Assembly: GCF_000517545.1 (NCBI RefSeq)
Contig: NZ_BAIV01000018.1
Location: 48,193-112,192 of the forward strand
Reading direction: 5' to 3'
Length of the DNA stretch: 64,000 nucleotides
Source: Bacteroides reticulotermitis JCM 10512
GTDB lineage: Bacteria > Bacteroidota > Bacteroidia > Bacteroidales > Bacteroidaceae
Shown here: positions 50,424 through 62,008 of the stretch, one piece after another
Position numbering within the stretch: position 1 is the stretch's first letter
How the letters are laid out: every line of letters starts with the position of its first letter
Translations under genes and position numbers: made by a program
The notes under the pieces: generated by a model
What the model saw: the letters and a program-made list of their open reading frames with translations, nothing else
Told to the model about the DNA's origin: nothing
Database searches by the model: none

Positions 50424-51247
50424 ATGGGAATCATTATAGGTATCGATGTAGGAGGAAGCACTACTAAAATTGTAGGGCTTGATCATCAGGAGATTAAGTC
50501 GCCTATGTTTATCAAAGCGGCTGATCCGGTGACCTCATTATTTGGCGCGTTTGGCAAGTACATTTACGACAACGGTGTTTCCCTTTCGGATATCGAAAAG
50601 GTGATTCTGACGGGCGTAGGAAGTGCTACGTAGACCAACCTCTCTATGGGCTACCTACCGGAAAGACCAATGAATTCCTGGCTAACGGATTGGGAGCCCG
50701 TCATAGCACCGGATTAGAGAAGCTGCTTGTGGTGAGTATGGGTACCGGTACCTCTTTCGTACGGGTAGAAGGCGATAAGATTCAGCATATCGGTGGTATT
50801 GGCGTCGGTGGTGGCACGTTGCAAGGCCTGTCACGGCTGTTGCTGAAGACGCAGGACATTCACCGCATTGCGGAGATGGGAGCTAAGGGAGACATTACAA
50901 ACATCAACTTGCAGATTCAAGATATATGCAACAAGCCTCTGCCCGACTTGCCGCTGGATGCTACGGCCTCTAATTTCGGAAAAGCCGATGGAAACGCTTC
51001 CGTAGAAGACATCGCCATCGGCATTATTCACATGGTATTGCAATCGATCGGGCAAGCGGCTTATCTGGCTTCCCTCAACAGTACCATCACAGATTTTGTA
51101 TTGATAGGCAACCTGACTCAATTGCCTCAGTGTCGGCCTATATTTTCCCGCATGGAGGAGATGTACCGCGTACGCTTTATCATCCCCTCACATGCCGAGT
51201 ATTGCACCGCCATTGGTGCCGCGCTAACTCACACGGCTAACCAATAA
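50424..51247 (+). CDS. coaW: type II pantothenate kinase, frameshifted
   Basis: The gene encodes ~274 residues of the ASKHA (actin-like ATPase) fold. It has the phosphate-1 motif GIDVGGSTTKIVGL (~5-18), LTGVGSA, then after the shift VDQPLYGLPTGK, VVSMGTGTSFVRVEG (phosphate 2), GIGVGGGTLQGLSRLL, and FVLIGNLTQLP near the adenosine site. A missing base near 50628 makes an apparent stop (TAG). It phosphorylates pantothenate in CoA synthesis and is the sole kinase type I would expect in Bacteroides. The 3' end overlaps the convergent PepSY gene by 19 bp. A related GlcNAc-kinase/BadF member is a less likely alternative. Confidence 0.82.
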
Positions 51248-51810
51248 ATAAGTAGCGGGATAAGTACACCGGCAAGTACCAGTGCACCTCCCCAGCCAAA
51301 GACTCCCTTCTTTCCCGGCACGATGAGTAGTCCGGTGATGATGACAATCACTGTCAGCAACAGGAAAGCATCGGAGAAGATTGTCCACGTGGTATTCGGG
51401 TTGCGGTGCAATTGATTGAGCGCGGTCAGGAACTTAGGCCGATGAATCTCTTTGATATACGCCTGCTTGCTGCCCGTCTGTATCTTGATGACCAACTGAT
51501 TGGCTCCGACAATGCTCAGTGTTCCGTCTTTAAGCGTGAAACGCTTGTAGTCTGCCGCATCATAGCCCAAATCACGCATGATCTTCTGGGCCTGTTCAGC
51601 TGTGAAATCAAGCTTATTTTCGGGAACTTCGTACACATAGTCAACTATCTTCTCCTGTTTTTGTCGCATGAACTCAAACTCTTTATAATGATTGAGCAAG
51701 AAGCCCGAAACGATGTACACCAATAGGATACCGGTGCATATATAAGATAGATACCGATGCGTCAAACGCGTATATTTTAATACTTTAGGTGAGATCTTTT
51801 TCATGGTCAA
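51229..51810 (-). CDS. PepSY-associated membrane protein
   Basis: The protein is 193 residues with an N-terminal membrane helix (~18-41, YLSYICTGILLVYIVSGFLL), a periplasmic PepSY-like segment (~60-125; LDFTAEQAQKIMRDLGYD, LVIKIQTGSKQAYIKEIH), and two C-terminal helices (~143-165 and ~172-191). Helix-flanking histidines (LTHRYL, LNHY, QLHRN) resemble heme- or metal-binding PepSY_TM proteins used in iron uptake systems. Its start overlaps the S46 peptidase stop by 4 bp, and it is the last gene of the ECF-controlled operon. The function is unproved; a ferric reductase-like or peptidase-inhibitor role is possible. Confidence 0.75.
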   Translation of the reverse strand: MTMKKISPKVLKYTRLTHRYLSYICTGILLVYIVSGFLLNHYKEFEFMRQKQEKIVDYVYEVPENKLDFTAEQAQKIMRDLGYDAADYKRFTLKDGTLSIVGANQLVIKIQTGSKQAYIKEIHRPKFLTALNQLHRNPNTTWTIFSDAFLLLTVIVIITGLLIVPGKKGVFGWGGALVLAGVLIPLLIYWLAV

Positions 51811-54009
51811 CGATTTACTTTTAGTTCATTCAACAGATAGGCCGAAGCCGAATATTTCTCGATAACCCAGAGGATGTAACGGATATCGACCACAATGTTG
51901 CGGCTTTTCTCCGGATTCCATTCATAGGTTGAAGACACGCCTTGCCAGATACGGTCGAAGTTGATTCCAACCAGTTCCCCTTTACCGTTCAAGACAGGAC
52001 TACCTGAACTTCCGGCTGCTGTATTCGCATCCGTGAGGAAACAACAAACAGGCGTCTCCCCCGCTTTCCAATACGTTCCGAAGTCTTGTTTATCGATCAG
52101 ACTTCCCAAACGTGCCGGTAGGCGGAAGTCATTGTTGCCGGTAAACATCCGTTTCCGTGCCATCAGTCCGTCTACAGTTGTGAAAGGCGTGTACACGATT
52201 CCTTCACCCGGTAAAGCCGATTTGACCTTTCCCACCGAGTAACGCAGCGTACGGTTGGCATCGAATGAGAACATTTCCCCCTGATGCTTCTCGGCGTATG
52301 CCTGCAAATAAGACGCGTACAGCTCCATGTTCCGGCTCTGAAACTTCTGCTTCTCACGGGCTACTTTGTCGATGTGCATGAAGTAAAAGCCCAATGCCAA
52401 CTGATAAAGCGGATCGTTCTGCAAAGCATCTACTCCCTGCGCCGGTACGCTGTCGATAAAGGCAAGCATCTGCGGTTCGTCATGCAGCAGTGAATTCACA
52501 TAAAGACTGTCTACATACGTACCGATTCCATGCGGAGCATGCTTCGCCAGACGCTTCAAAGCATCCGAATAGTAGATCGTATCTACGTTGGATATAGATG
52601 CCCAGGAGTTGCTTCATCATCTCTTTATCGTCCTCCAGCTTGAAGTTACGATAGAATGACTCTGTCAGCGGTCGAAGCTTACGTAATTCCCCCTTCATGG
52701 CCGATTCTCTGTTTTTCCGGTTTTGTCCGGCTATTCCGATCAACTTCTCAAACTTTCCGGCAAATGGAATGACATCTGCCCCATTCAAAGCCACTGCCTG
52801 TAACATTTGCTCGGTGAAATTCAGCTTAGTCAGCTGCGAATAAGTCTCTTTCATATCCGCACATAGATCAGCTCCATAACGTTGCTTCCTTGCTTCATCC
52901 GCCAAGATCCATGCAGTTAGTTCCTGTTCCTCTTTGGCTCGTTTAGCTACCAGATCGGCTTCCCGCACGCCACTTATCTCACCGATGGAACGAAGATATA
53001 CATTGCCAGCCCCTCCGGCTCTCACATTGTAATACGAGTAAAGCGAATCCGTGTTCTCCTTGCGCTTCGTATAGAAGTCCAACTTTATTTTAGCAATGTC
53101 CGCATCGGCTTGTGTATCCTGAAAGACGATTTTGTCCAAGGCAAACGAGGGAACATACCGACGAGTCTGCGACGGATAACCTGCCACCATCACAAAATCG
53201 TTCTCCTTCACCCCTTTTCCCGAAAGAGTCAGAAAGGCTTCCGGACGATAAGGCTGATTCTCCTTATTATACGAAGAAGGTTGGTTGTCGGCATTGGCAT
53301 AGACACGTAGTACCGCGAAGTCCGCCGAATAACGAGGCCACTGCCAGTTATCGGTATCTCCACCAAATTTCCCTAGACTGATGGGAGGTGCAGCCACAAT
53401 ACGTACGTCCTTAAAGCTACGGAGCACTGCAAGCACATATTGCTGTCCGCCAAACAAAGAGTAGACTTTCCCGTCCACACCCCGGCCCTTCTGAAAGGTC
53501 TTCATCACCTCCGCCGCATTGCGGTTGACCTGTTTGGACAGTTCCGGTTCTTTCAAGCCATTCGTTCCCTTGGTTACATCCGAAGTAACATCCTGCACCG
53601 ATACCAATTGGTTAACTTGCAGGTTGAACAGCGGAGATTCCTCCGCCCGCTTGGTTGCCCAACAACCATATTGCACATAATCATGTTCGGGAGTCGACAT
53701 ATGTTCGAGGTAACGCATCACACAATGGTAATTGGTCAACACCAATCCTTCGCCCGAGATGAACGAAGCACTGGCAAACGGCGTAAATGTTCCGTCCTCG
53801 CTACTCAATGAGAGAATAGCATCTGTCAGACATGCCTGATTGATATCGTAAATATCTTTTTCATTGAGTCGTAGCCCATCCTTCTTCATCAAGCGATGCA
53901 ACTTTCCCTGTATCTGGTTAGGCAACCAAAAGTCACCATCCGCCCATGCAGTGGAAGAGAGTAAAACAAAAAGCCCGCAAAGAAGTATCTTCAATCGAGA
54001 AATAGTCAT
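51807..54009 (-). CDS. S46 family dipeptidyl-peptidase (DPP7/DPP11-like), frameshifted
   Basis: The gene encodes ~733 residues with a signal peptide (~1-23). The S46 triad is complete: His95 in TNYHCVMRYLEHMS, Asp230 in WPRYSADFAVLRVYA, and Ser in GSSGSPVLNGKGELVG near the C-terminus. FGGDTDNWQWPR is a family signature. An extra base in the C run 52601-52603 breaks the frame; removing it gives KQLLASISNVDTIYYSDAL. The residue after the Ser strand is Arg (INFDRIWQG), the position that in P. gingivalis separates Asp/Glu-specific DPP11 (Arg) from DPP7 (Gly). It removes dipeptides from peptide N-termini in the periplasm. It overlaps the metalloprotease stop and PepSY start by 4 bp each. Confidence 0.9.
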
Positions 54010-56233
54010 TTTATTTTCAGTTTTAAATAATTAGTCCATAAGTCAGGAGTCAGTTCAAGCTCCTTTTTGATTTCAGTAAGGTGATCGACGACCACCGGTA
54101 GTAGCAACACATCATAATAAGTAGGGGTCTTGGAGTCGAGCAACTCGTTCAACCGAATGAGATAGTTTTGTTGTAGGTTACGGGTTAGCACATCCGCATC
54201 CTTCACCGCAAACAAGCGGTTCGAGACCTTATCCAGCAAACGGGCATACGTAAACCCGGTTTGCGCCTGTGTCTGCGCGATATGTTCCAAAACGATGGAA
54301 CTCAATATCTTGTCCAGTACCTGTTTCTGCTGTTTAACCAACGTTTCCGTTTGATTACCCGCATATTGCTGTACGGCTTCAGAGGTAAGAAACCGATACC
54401 CATCGAGCAATTCATCCAACAAGAAATCGACTGCCCTTTCGGACTCTTTCCCTGCTACGGGAACCGTCTTTCGCTCCTCATTTCTGCGACGTTCTTCGAA
54501 AGAATAAAGGCCTCCGATCAAGGGAATCACCCGTTCCATATACGAGAAATAATAGCTTTGCAAATCTTTATAGTCCGCCGGCATTCCCTCAAATGGGTTG
54601 TTCGCCCCTTTGTTCCAACGAGGAAGTTCGGTTATGATCCGTTGCAGATTCCGAATGCCATAGGTAGACGAGGCAACCGGATCATTCCCGATATCGGAGT
54701 TTTGCACGGAAGGGTCGACCGGTACCACACTCGGATTCATCCGTCCATAGAGATACATGGGATCTTGCTGTTTCTCATCCACCCACTGCGTGATCGTTTT
54801 CGCTTTTTCTTTCGGAAGATACGCATAACCTACCCGAATCGCATAGTAATCATACACACCCAGATACGGGGGAAACACCTCTGTCACCCGATCACCCGGT
54901 TGAGCTACGTAGTTGAAGCGAGCGTAATCCATGATGGAAGCCGTCGTGCCATATTCCGCTGCAAAGTCCGGACGTCGCAGGTCCTCGGTCGCATACGCAT
55001 AAGATGCCCGGAAGTTATGTTCCAAGCCCAGGCAATGCCCAACCTCATGGGCAGCCGCATAGCGAATCAAACGTTTCATCACAGACTCCGGCAATGTCTT
55101 TTCACGAGCAAGCGGATTGTAGGCCGCTGTTTGCAAGAAGTACCATTTCTGCAACAGAGAGATTACGTTGCTGTAAAACAACACATCGGCTTGCAGAATC
55201 TCTCCGGTGCGCGGATCACACCAATGCTTCCCCATCGCATTCGGGAAATCGCTAACCACATACCGGAAACAGTTGACATCTATCGCATCCGGATCGAACC
55301 CCTTGCCTGCTTCAGCATACGTTTTCGCCACCATCACATCCCGAAAGCCAATGGCTTCGAAGGCTTTGTTCCATTCACAGATGCCCTCTTTGATCGCTTT
55401 CTTCCAGGATTCGGGGAAAGCATCGTCCACATAGAACACAATGGGTTGCATGGGTTTCACCTTCTTCCCCCGCAGGTACTTCTGCTGGTCTTCCGGCGCC
55501 GGAGTCAACCGGAAACGGGTAATCAGGTTTTGCGACTCGATGCCCGGAGAGGCGAGTTGAAAGCGGCGATTCTGTACGAAGTCATATCCCACCCTCGCGT
55601 CGTGCAAACGGGGTGTCATGCGTTGTTCGGGAAGTAGGCTGAGCGACTTCCGTATCGTTGTGAGAAAAGGAGCCGTTGCCCCCTCATAACCGTACTGCAC
55701 ACTCACTTCCAGGTGATTGCCATGCGCGTTTACAGCGAGTATCTTGTTGAGCGATGGGATGTTTCGGCCCGGTTGCGTCTTGCTGTTGAAAGGATCAACT
55801 CCTTCGATCGGTTCGGTGAAGAACTTGGTCCAGTTGACCACGATCGACGAATCGGTTTCCTGTTCTACCGGGAACGTTTCCATCACCGGGATAACCGCAT
55901 TGCGCTCATAGGCCGGGAAGGACGGATGAGTTGTTTCATCACAACCGTTTTTCACATCCGGTTTTAAGATATAAAGCTGCTTGTCCTCGTACTTCAGCTT
56001 CACCCAAATGGGGTCGTACAACCGTTGTCCCGCACAAAGCTTCGCTTTATTATTCATCGAGCTGACCGTTTGTACGCGGCCAGCCAGTAGGAAGTCCTTC
56101 GACAGCAAACGCTTGGGTATTTCAACTGAATAGCCCTTCGGAGACTGCTTGACATGAAACAACGGAGTCTCAGGCGCAGCGTGCTCATGCTACCCAGCAA
56201 AGCCAAACCGGCCAATAACACAATTCTTTTCAT
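54006..56233 (-). CDS. secreted zinc metalloprotease (DUF5117/DUF4953, metzincin-like), frameshifted
   Basis: The gene encodes ~742 residues starting at 56233 with signal MKRIVLLAGLALLG. A missing base near 56182 separates the signal from the mature part (AAPETPLFHVKQSPKGYSVEIP). The N-terminal half is DUF5117-like (ERNAVIPVMETFPVEQETDSSIVVN, VGYDFVQNRRFQLASP, in pieces). The catalytic domain carries HEVGHCLGLEHN (about residue 396), a full HExxHxxGxxH zinc motif, with SIMDYARFNY as the Met-turn. It probably cuts proteins in the periplasm or outside the cell. It lies 10 bp after the DUF6850 gene and overlaps the S46 gene by 4 bp. The two proteases may act in series. Confidence 0.88.
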
Positions 56234-56243
56234 TCGAATACAA

Positions 56244-57800
56244 TTAATGATACAACCCGATAGCCAACGAATACATCGTAGCATCCGTGTGCTTGTTGGT
56301 CTTCAAATAACTTGCTCCTATTTTGGCAAACCAGATGGCGGTAGTCTTCTTGATCGTCACCGGCATTTGGTATTGCAACTGCAAACGTCCCCCAAAATGA
56401 GAAGCTCCGTAATAGTTCATATCGGGAAGCAGGACACTTTGCGCATACTCGGTGCTCGGATCAGTCAGATTCAGGTCGGCCGATAAGGAAGCGTGGTAGC
56501 TTGCGGCGGCTTCCACCCACAACGAACGGGAACCTTTAAACAGAAACGCATATCCGCCTTCAACCTCCGTACGTGCGTAGTCGGACTTGAACGACGACAC
56601 GGGCAATGTGTATTTGTTCTCCGCACTATTTAGGATTCCCCGTAGGCCGACATAGGCTTTGGATGTTCGCAGTTGCGGATTGGTCCACATCAACCGGTAG
56701 TGCACATCGGCGTTGAGCAACGTTACCTGATAGCGTTTGTTGTACGTGATCAGGGTATTCCAACGGGTGGATTCGATGCCTGTAACGGGATCTTTCTCCG
56801 TCACCTTCTCCTGCCGATATTCATCCGCATCTCCTTGCTCATAACTCACGTTGACGTCGAGCGAATGAAGCTTATCGCCAACCGTATAACGGTTTTGAGA
56901 CAGCAAGCCATAGTTGGACGTAGCGTATTTACCCGGTTCATACTTGGTATCACCGTACACACTCTCGTTCCCTTTCGAATAGGTGAGCGTGGTCAGCGAA
57001 TGGAACCGTTCCGTTTGGTAGCTATAGGCCAGCTCCGCCCCCAGTTCATGGTTGGTGAACTGACGTTCGAAAGCGGAATACCCGCCGATACTTCCTTTGG
57101 CGTTCTCCATACCGGTATAGGTATAGTATTGCATGTTGGGATCGGTCTGCACCGTTATGATGTTCGGTATCTTCTCCTTGCGTCGCCGATAGTGCCCACT
57201 CAGTCCGACGGTATGCTGCTGCCAGCTATAGGTAACAGCCGGGGTGACCCGATAGTCGGCCAGATTGGTACGCGAACGCGGATCTTTCAGGCGAGATAAA
57301 TCACCTACTTTATAATCCAACCGGAAACCGTAGGTGAAGCTATGCATCGGTCGCGTGGCCAGCGATGCGGAGAGATCAAAGTTCTGCACATCGTACTTGC
57401 CCTTGATCGAACTACCTGAGAAATAGGGATTGGAGTGATGGCTGCGCATCACATCACTCCATGAACGTTCAAATTGACGGCCCATATCAAACGTAAAGCT
57501 CCCGTATCCGTAGAGATACTTGCCTATTTGTTGATATCGTTCCGATTTGAACACCAGTGCATTGGAGGCATCCCCGTCCTGAACAAGGGAATGCGTTCCC
57601 TCCTGACGAGTCAGGGAGAGATAACTAATCCCTCGGTTGACCAATGTATCCAGTGACAAGCCGGCCGGATTCAATGTGCTTCGCCACAACTGAACGGCAT
57701 CCTGATATTCGTATTTCTGTTTGGTTTGCAACTCACTCTGCGCCTGTAAACATACAGGCAACAGTAGCAGGCCAAACAGAAATTTACCTCGATGGGTCAT
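56244..57800 (-). CDS. DUF6850-type outer-membrane beta-barrel protein
   Basis: The protein is 518 residues with a signal peptide (~1-20). It has regularly spaced amphipathic strands with alternating aromatics (YQQIGKYLYGYGSFTFDMGRQFERSW, SFTYGFRLDYKVGDLSR, HELGAELAYSYQTERFHSL in pieces), ending in a strand that closes with YSLAIGLYH. This is an outer-membrane barrel without a plug or TonB box. I recognise the family as the DUF6850 barrels that accompany DUF4876 and a TonB receptor in Bacteroidales. The role is unknown, possibly a pore or a scaffold. It lies between the DUF4876 lipoprotein (15 bp) and the metalloprotease (10 bp). Confidence 0.75.
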   Translation of the reverse strand: MTHRGKFLFGLLLLPVCLQAQSELQTKQKYEYQDAVQLWRSTLNPAGLSLDTLVNRGISYLSLTRQEGTHSLVQDGDASNALVFKSERYQQIGKYLYGYGSFTFDMGRQFERSWSDVMRSHHSNPYFSGSSIKGKYDVQNFDLSASLATRPMHSFTYGFRLDYKVGDLSRLKDPRSRTNLADYRVTPAVTYSWQQHTVGLSGHYRRRKEKIPNIITVQTDPNMQYYTYTGMENAKGSIGGYSAFERQFTNHELGAELAYSYQTERFHSLTTLTYSKGNESVYGDTKYEPGKYATSNYGLLSQNRYTVGDKLHSLDVNVSYEQGDADEYRQEKVTEKDPVTGIESTRWNTLITYNKRYQVTLLNADVHYRLMWTNPQLRTSKAYVGLRGILNSAENKYTLPVSSFKSDYARTEVEGGYAFLFKGSRSLWVEAAASYHASLSADLNLTDPSTEYAQSVLLPDMNYYGASHFGGRLQLQYQMPVTIKKTTAIWFAKIGASYLKTNKHTDATMYSLAIGLYH

Positions 57801-57815
57801 ATCTTTTTCTATAAT

Positions 57816-59012
57816 TTATTTATACTCTCCAACTTTGATATTGTCCGAAATCGCAAAGTCATTGCTGCTGTTGTTGGTGTCCGCCAATACAGAACGTCCG
57901 TTTTCGGTTTTATCAACTTTGCGATACAGCACCTCACCTGTATAGCCACTCACCGCCTGAACGTTGGTGTAACCGGCATCGATATAGTCATAGAGTCTCT
58001 TTTTGGTTACATCGATGCTTTCGGCAGCATACTTCAGACACTCCACGCCATCCATCACATATTTGATAGGCATCTTCACATAAAGCACACCCGTAGAAGA
58101 TCCCTTTTTGTAAACCCGTTCCCATGTGCTGATATCTTCCGTTGTGCTGAACAGGACGATTGAGCAAGGACCGGACTGTACCAGATTCATCGAAGGAATT
58201 GTGGAATAAGCCGTATAAATCAGTTCGACTCCGGGAGTTGCCGGATTGTTGGTATTCTTGGTATCTTTGGCTTCAAAGTCAGCATTCGTCAGGTCCTGTT
58301 CCTTCTCGGCAAACGGTGTATGATTGATGGCACTGTTGGCAACTACCAAGCTCTCGCCCGGTTGGATTTCCGTGCGGCCTGTGCTGGGGAAACGGAAGAT
58401 CTGCTTGATGTAGATGTAGTCCGGTGTGTCATTGAGCAGATAAGCGGGAGAAGCCTCCGACTCGATCAGCGCGAAATACAAGCCGGAAACGTTGACTACA
58501 TCATTCGAATTGTTGTAGAACTCAACGTATTTGCCTGCCAGGTAATTCTTATTGTTCAGGTCTTTGCTACCCGCGTAGTAGACCTTGCTGATAACCAACG
58601 ACTGCTTAACGGCCGCTGTGGTTTGGAGCGTAATCACCCCATCGGTGGCAATGGTTTGCTTGAGCAATCCACCCGAAAGCGTATAGTTTTCGTTTTGCAC
58701 TTCCTTACCGGTCATCTCTGTGTACTGTTCCGGTGTGATTTCCCACGAAGTGGCAATGTCATAAAGATCCGGAATTACGCCCAGGAATGTAGCAACACCC
58801 TGTTCGTCTGTGGTTACTGTGTATGCTTGTCCGTTCCGGGTTATGGTTACCTTCTGTCCCGCATTTCCATGGCCGGTAAAGCCTTCGGGAAGCAGCACTT
58901 TGACTTGTAGTGTCAGGGCCTGTGTACCGTTGTCATCGGACGAACAAGCCGTCAATAGGGTCATTAAAGCAATACAGGCTATCTTACCTATAAAGGATAA
59001 TTTTCTTCTCAT
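57816..59012 (-). CDS. DUF4876 lipoprotein
   Basis: The protein is 398 residues with lipobox LTAC at residues ~19-22. Residues ~30-130 resemble a carboxypeptidase-regulatory/CNA-B Ig fold (LTLQVKVLLPEGFTG, KVTITRNGQAYTVTTDEQGVATFLGV). Residues ~135-390 match DUF4876 (SLVISKVYYAGSKDLNNKNYLAGKYVEFYNNS in pieces, GESLVVANSAINHTP, NLVQSGPCSIVLF). It is probably a surface lipoprotein that works with the TonB receptor 14 bp upstream, as SusD does with SusC. The ligand is unknown. Confidence 0.82.
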   Translation of the reverse strand: MRRKLSFIGKIACIALMTLLTACSSDDNGTQALTLQVKVLLPEGFTGHGNAGQKVTITRNGQAYTVTTDEQGVATFLGVIPDLYDIATSWEITPEQYTEMTGKEVQNENYTLSGGLLKQTIATDGVITLQTTAAVKQSLVISKVYYAGSKDLNNKNYLAGKYVEFYNNSNDVVNVSGLYFALIESEASPAYLLNDTPDYIYIKQIFRFPSTGRTEIQPGESLVVANSAINHTPFAEKEQDLTNADFEAKDTKNTNNPATPGVELIYTAYSTIPSMNLVQSGPCSIVLFSTTEDISTWERVYKKGSSTGVLYVKMPIKYVMDGVECLKYAAESIDVTKKRLYDYIDAGYTNVQAVSGYTGEVLYRKVDKTENGRSVLADTNNSSNDFAISDNIKVGEYK

Positions 59013-59026
59013 GATTTCTCTTGTAT

Positions 59027-61995
59027 TTATAAATTAAAAAATAATTCAACTCCAAAACTGAAACTTCCGGTATTACGCTGCATCAACGTATTGGAAGTAG
59101 AACTCTTTAAGTAAGGCTCGTAGAAAAACAGGTTGTTGGCATAGAAAGAAAGTCCCCCGATTGTTCCCAACTCCTTGGTCAGGCGTCCCGACACCAACCA
59201 GGTGATCGGTGCTTTGGAGGGCACATTATCTTTGGGATTCTTTCGCTGACTCTTCAACAACACGCCTTTGATTTTATACGCTTCGTCGGCCAACATATCA
59301 GCCGTTATCTCGTGATAGGACAAATCGGTATCGATCCATCCGATAGGTCCATCGGCGGGTTGATGCTATTCATGTAACTATACCACATCACCTGTCCCGA
59401 AAAGGAGGCAACCATCCGTAAGGCCGGAATGTTGGTCACCACCCGCAGGTTGTTCGAGAAGCGTCGGTAAACGCTTTGCTGCAAACCGGACGGGTAAACG
59501 ATTTTGAAAGGTGTGGTATTGGTGATGGAATACTCACTGGGCAAATCGGTGGGATTCGAAGAATTTAGATCCGTTGAATGGGTTTTCGACTCCATGTAGG
59601 CGCCGGTGAGGTAGAACGAGGTGTGAATGGAACGTATCTCACCCAAGTCGAAGTCCATCTCCAACCCTTTGTTGATCGATACGTTGGTGTTGCCGATCTT
59701 TCCGGTGGTAGAGAACACCACATCGACCCGTTCGGGATTAGCCCAGTCGACCTGCGTGGCGGCTCCCGGTGTGATAATCAAGCCTTTGTTCTGTGAATAG
59801 AAATTGGCTTCGTAGATGTAGTATTCGGTATCGGAACCAAATCCGGTAGCTGTTTTATCATGATAGCCCACCAGACTGATCTTCCGGTCGCCCGGCAACT
59901 TAACATCAAAGCCTAATTCAATTTTCCGGTTGGTGGCATTCTTCAATCCCTGCGTACGTTGAATGTTGTACACTTGGGTGTGGTACATCAGCAATTGCGC
60001 GGCTTTGTCGTCCTGCGGCATATAGTTGGCAGCGATGCGGTCGGTGTACTTCTTATCGGGATAGAGGTAGTCAAGTCCCGGTGTTTTGGAGTTCAATCCA
60101 TAACCTCCCCGGAGATTCAACCATTTGTTGACCGAGAAAGAGGCGTTCAGACGGGGAGAAACCGCGTAAGTAGCCTCCTCCGCTCCGGGTTGCATGGAGG
60201 TGAAACGTGCACCCAACTGTACTTTCAGGAAGCGGTCTTTGCTTATGTTCCAACGGAAATTATCTTCCACGTAGGCGGATAGCTGGTGAAGTCCCGGAAT
60301 ATCGGAATACGGACGCGGACGTCCCCCGTTGTTGGGCCGCAAGGGGTAGCGGTCGTCTACATTATAATAGCCCTGAGCGTTGTTCCAGTCGTAGCGATAG
60401 TCGGCTCCTACCTTAAAGTTCTGATGGGTTTTACCGGCTTTGAAGAAGAAAGCGTTGCCCACTTTGGCGTACACATTGCCCGGACGGCTGACGGTCTTGC
60501 CGCTTCCCTGATAAGAGGTTTGCTCAAAGGGTACGTTGAAGTAACCGGTTTCCATCGCTGTGAGTATCGGTAGCAGCCCGGAGGGATTGGGCACGATGGC
60601 TGTCTTGTCCATATCGGTCTGGTTGAAACTCATACCCAGGGTATAGCTCAAGGTACGCGAGAAGAGTTTGTTGACGGATATTTTCCCGTTATGACTCAGG
60701 CTGAACATTTGATTGCGGTCTTTGAGGTATGTACCGTCGTCAATGGCGTCGGGATCTTTCCCGTTCCAGTCTTTACCAAGGGCGTAACGGAGTTTGGTTG
60801 TGGTGTGCCACTTAGCGAGAAGTCGTGCCCGTAGCCTACGGAGAGCGTATAACGGTCGAATGATTTCGTTTTCTGACGAGGGTCTCCCCATGCCTGCGCA
60901 TAGTCGAGGTTGAAGTTCAGGATACCGGCATTCTTCAACCGCATTCCTTTGCCAAGGGAGTAGTTCATGGTGCCGGGATTGACTTTCGCTCTCGCCTGCC
61001 AAGGGGTCTGCCCTACTTTGGAGTGTACCACTACCAGGCCGGATGTGAGATCACCGTACTCGGCTGAGGGAATCCCGCGGATCACTTCTACCGATTCGAT
61101 GTCGTCGGCACTGATCTGACGCAGGTCGGTTCCCACGAAAGCGGTACTCGAAAAGCCTCCTTGTGACAAGGTTCCGTTATTGGACATGGGTACGCCGTCG
61201 ACAACGACACTCGATCCGAAGGCGTTGGTGTTGTTGTTGACCAGCGAACGAATCTGTACGTTGGATTTTGAGGTGAGGTCGGTGTTCTTCATCAACGCTC
61301 CGGGAACCAATTGCATGACATCGTCCAGACTCATCGCCTGTAAATGGTCGATGGCTTGGCGTCCGATGATGGAACTGGTTGACTCTCCGGCGGCATTCTG
61401 ACGAGCCACTACGACAACTTCTTTCAGCGCGAGGGAGGTGGGTTGCATGCGAATGACCAGATTCAGGTCTTCCTTGACTTCGATGGGGCGACGGATCGTT
61501 TCAAAGCCACATAGGAGATGTCCAATGAATAGGAACCGGCCGGAATACTCTTCAGAGTGGCCTTGCCGTCGACATCGGTTGCCGCATAGGCTCCCAACGG
61601 ATTGAGGGCGCAGGTGGCCATCATCAACGGTTGGCGATTGTCGGCATCCAGCAGGGAAACGCGAACGTCGTAGGTACGTTGCTTGCGTATGGGGTATAAG
61701 AGTACGATATCGCCCTGCAACTCGTATCTCAACTTACTTTGTTTGCACAGGTCGTCCAAGATCACGTCGAGCGGGGTCTCTGTGCGATAAGAGAGCGTGA
61801 TGGCGGACGCTTTGTCGACACTGGCTTCTTCATAGACAAAATGTACATTGCCGGCTCTTTTATCTTTTCCAGCGCTACACGTATGGAGACTTTTTCTACC
61901 GTTACCGCAATTTTCTTGCCTTGTGCCGCTGCCTGTGGTGTATAGCTCACCATTCCGACGAGCATGACCAACCAAACCTTTAAAAAACTTTTCAT
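59027..61995 (-). CDS. TonB-dependent transducer with STN domain, four frameshifts
   Basis: It starts at 61995 (MKSFLKVWLVMLVGMV), 13 bp after FecR. Four indels break it, near 61858, 61507, 60810 and 59348; joined, it gives ~988 residues. Domains in order: signal, STN signalling domain (~25-100; KIAVTVEKVSIRVALEKIK, ILDDLCKQSKLRYELQGD), a regulatory-like domain (RVSLLDADNRQPLM, DVDGKATLKSIPAGSYSLDISYVGF in pieces), TonB-box/plug (ALKEVVVVARQN, VDGVPMSNNG, VEVIRGIPSAEYGDLTSGLVVV) and a barrel ending SFGVELFFNL. The STN domain and the upstream FecR/ECF pair make it a FecA-type receptor that induces its own operon when ligand binds. The ligand is unknown. Confidence 0.88.
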
Positions 61996-62008
61996 ACCAA
62001 TTATGCTA

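Noticed and set aside
54261..55637. 458-codon plus-strand open frame
   Set aside because: It is antisense to the zinc metalloprotease, whose HExxHxxGxxH motif and operon position are clear; the plus frame has no recognisable features.
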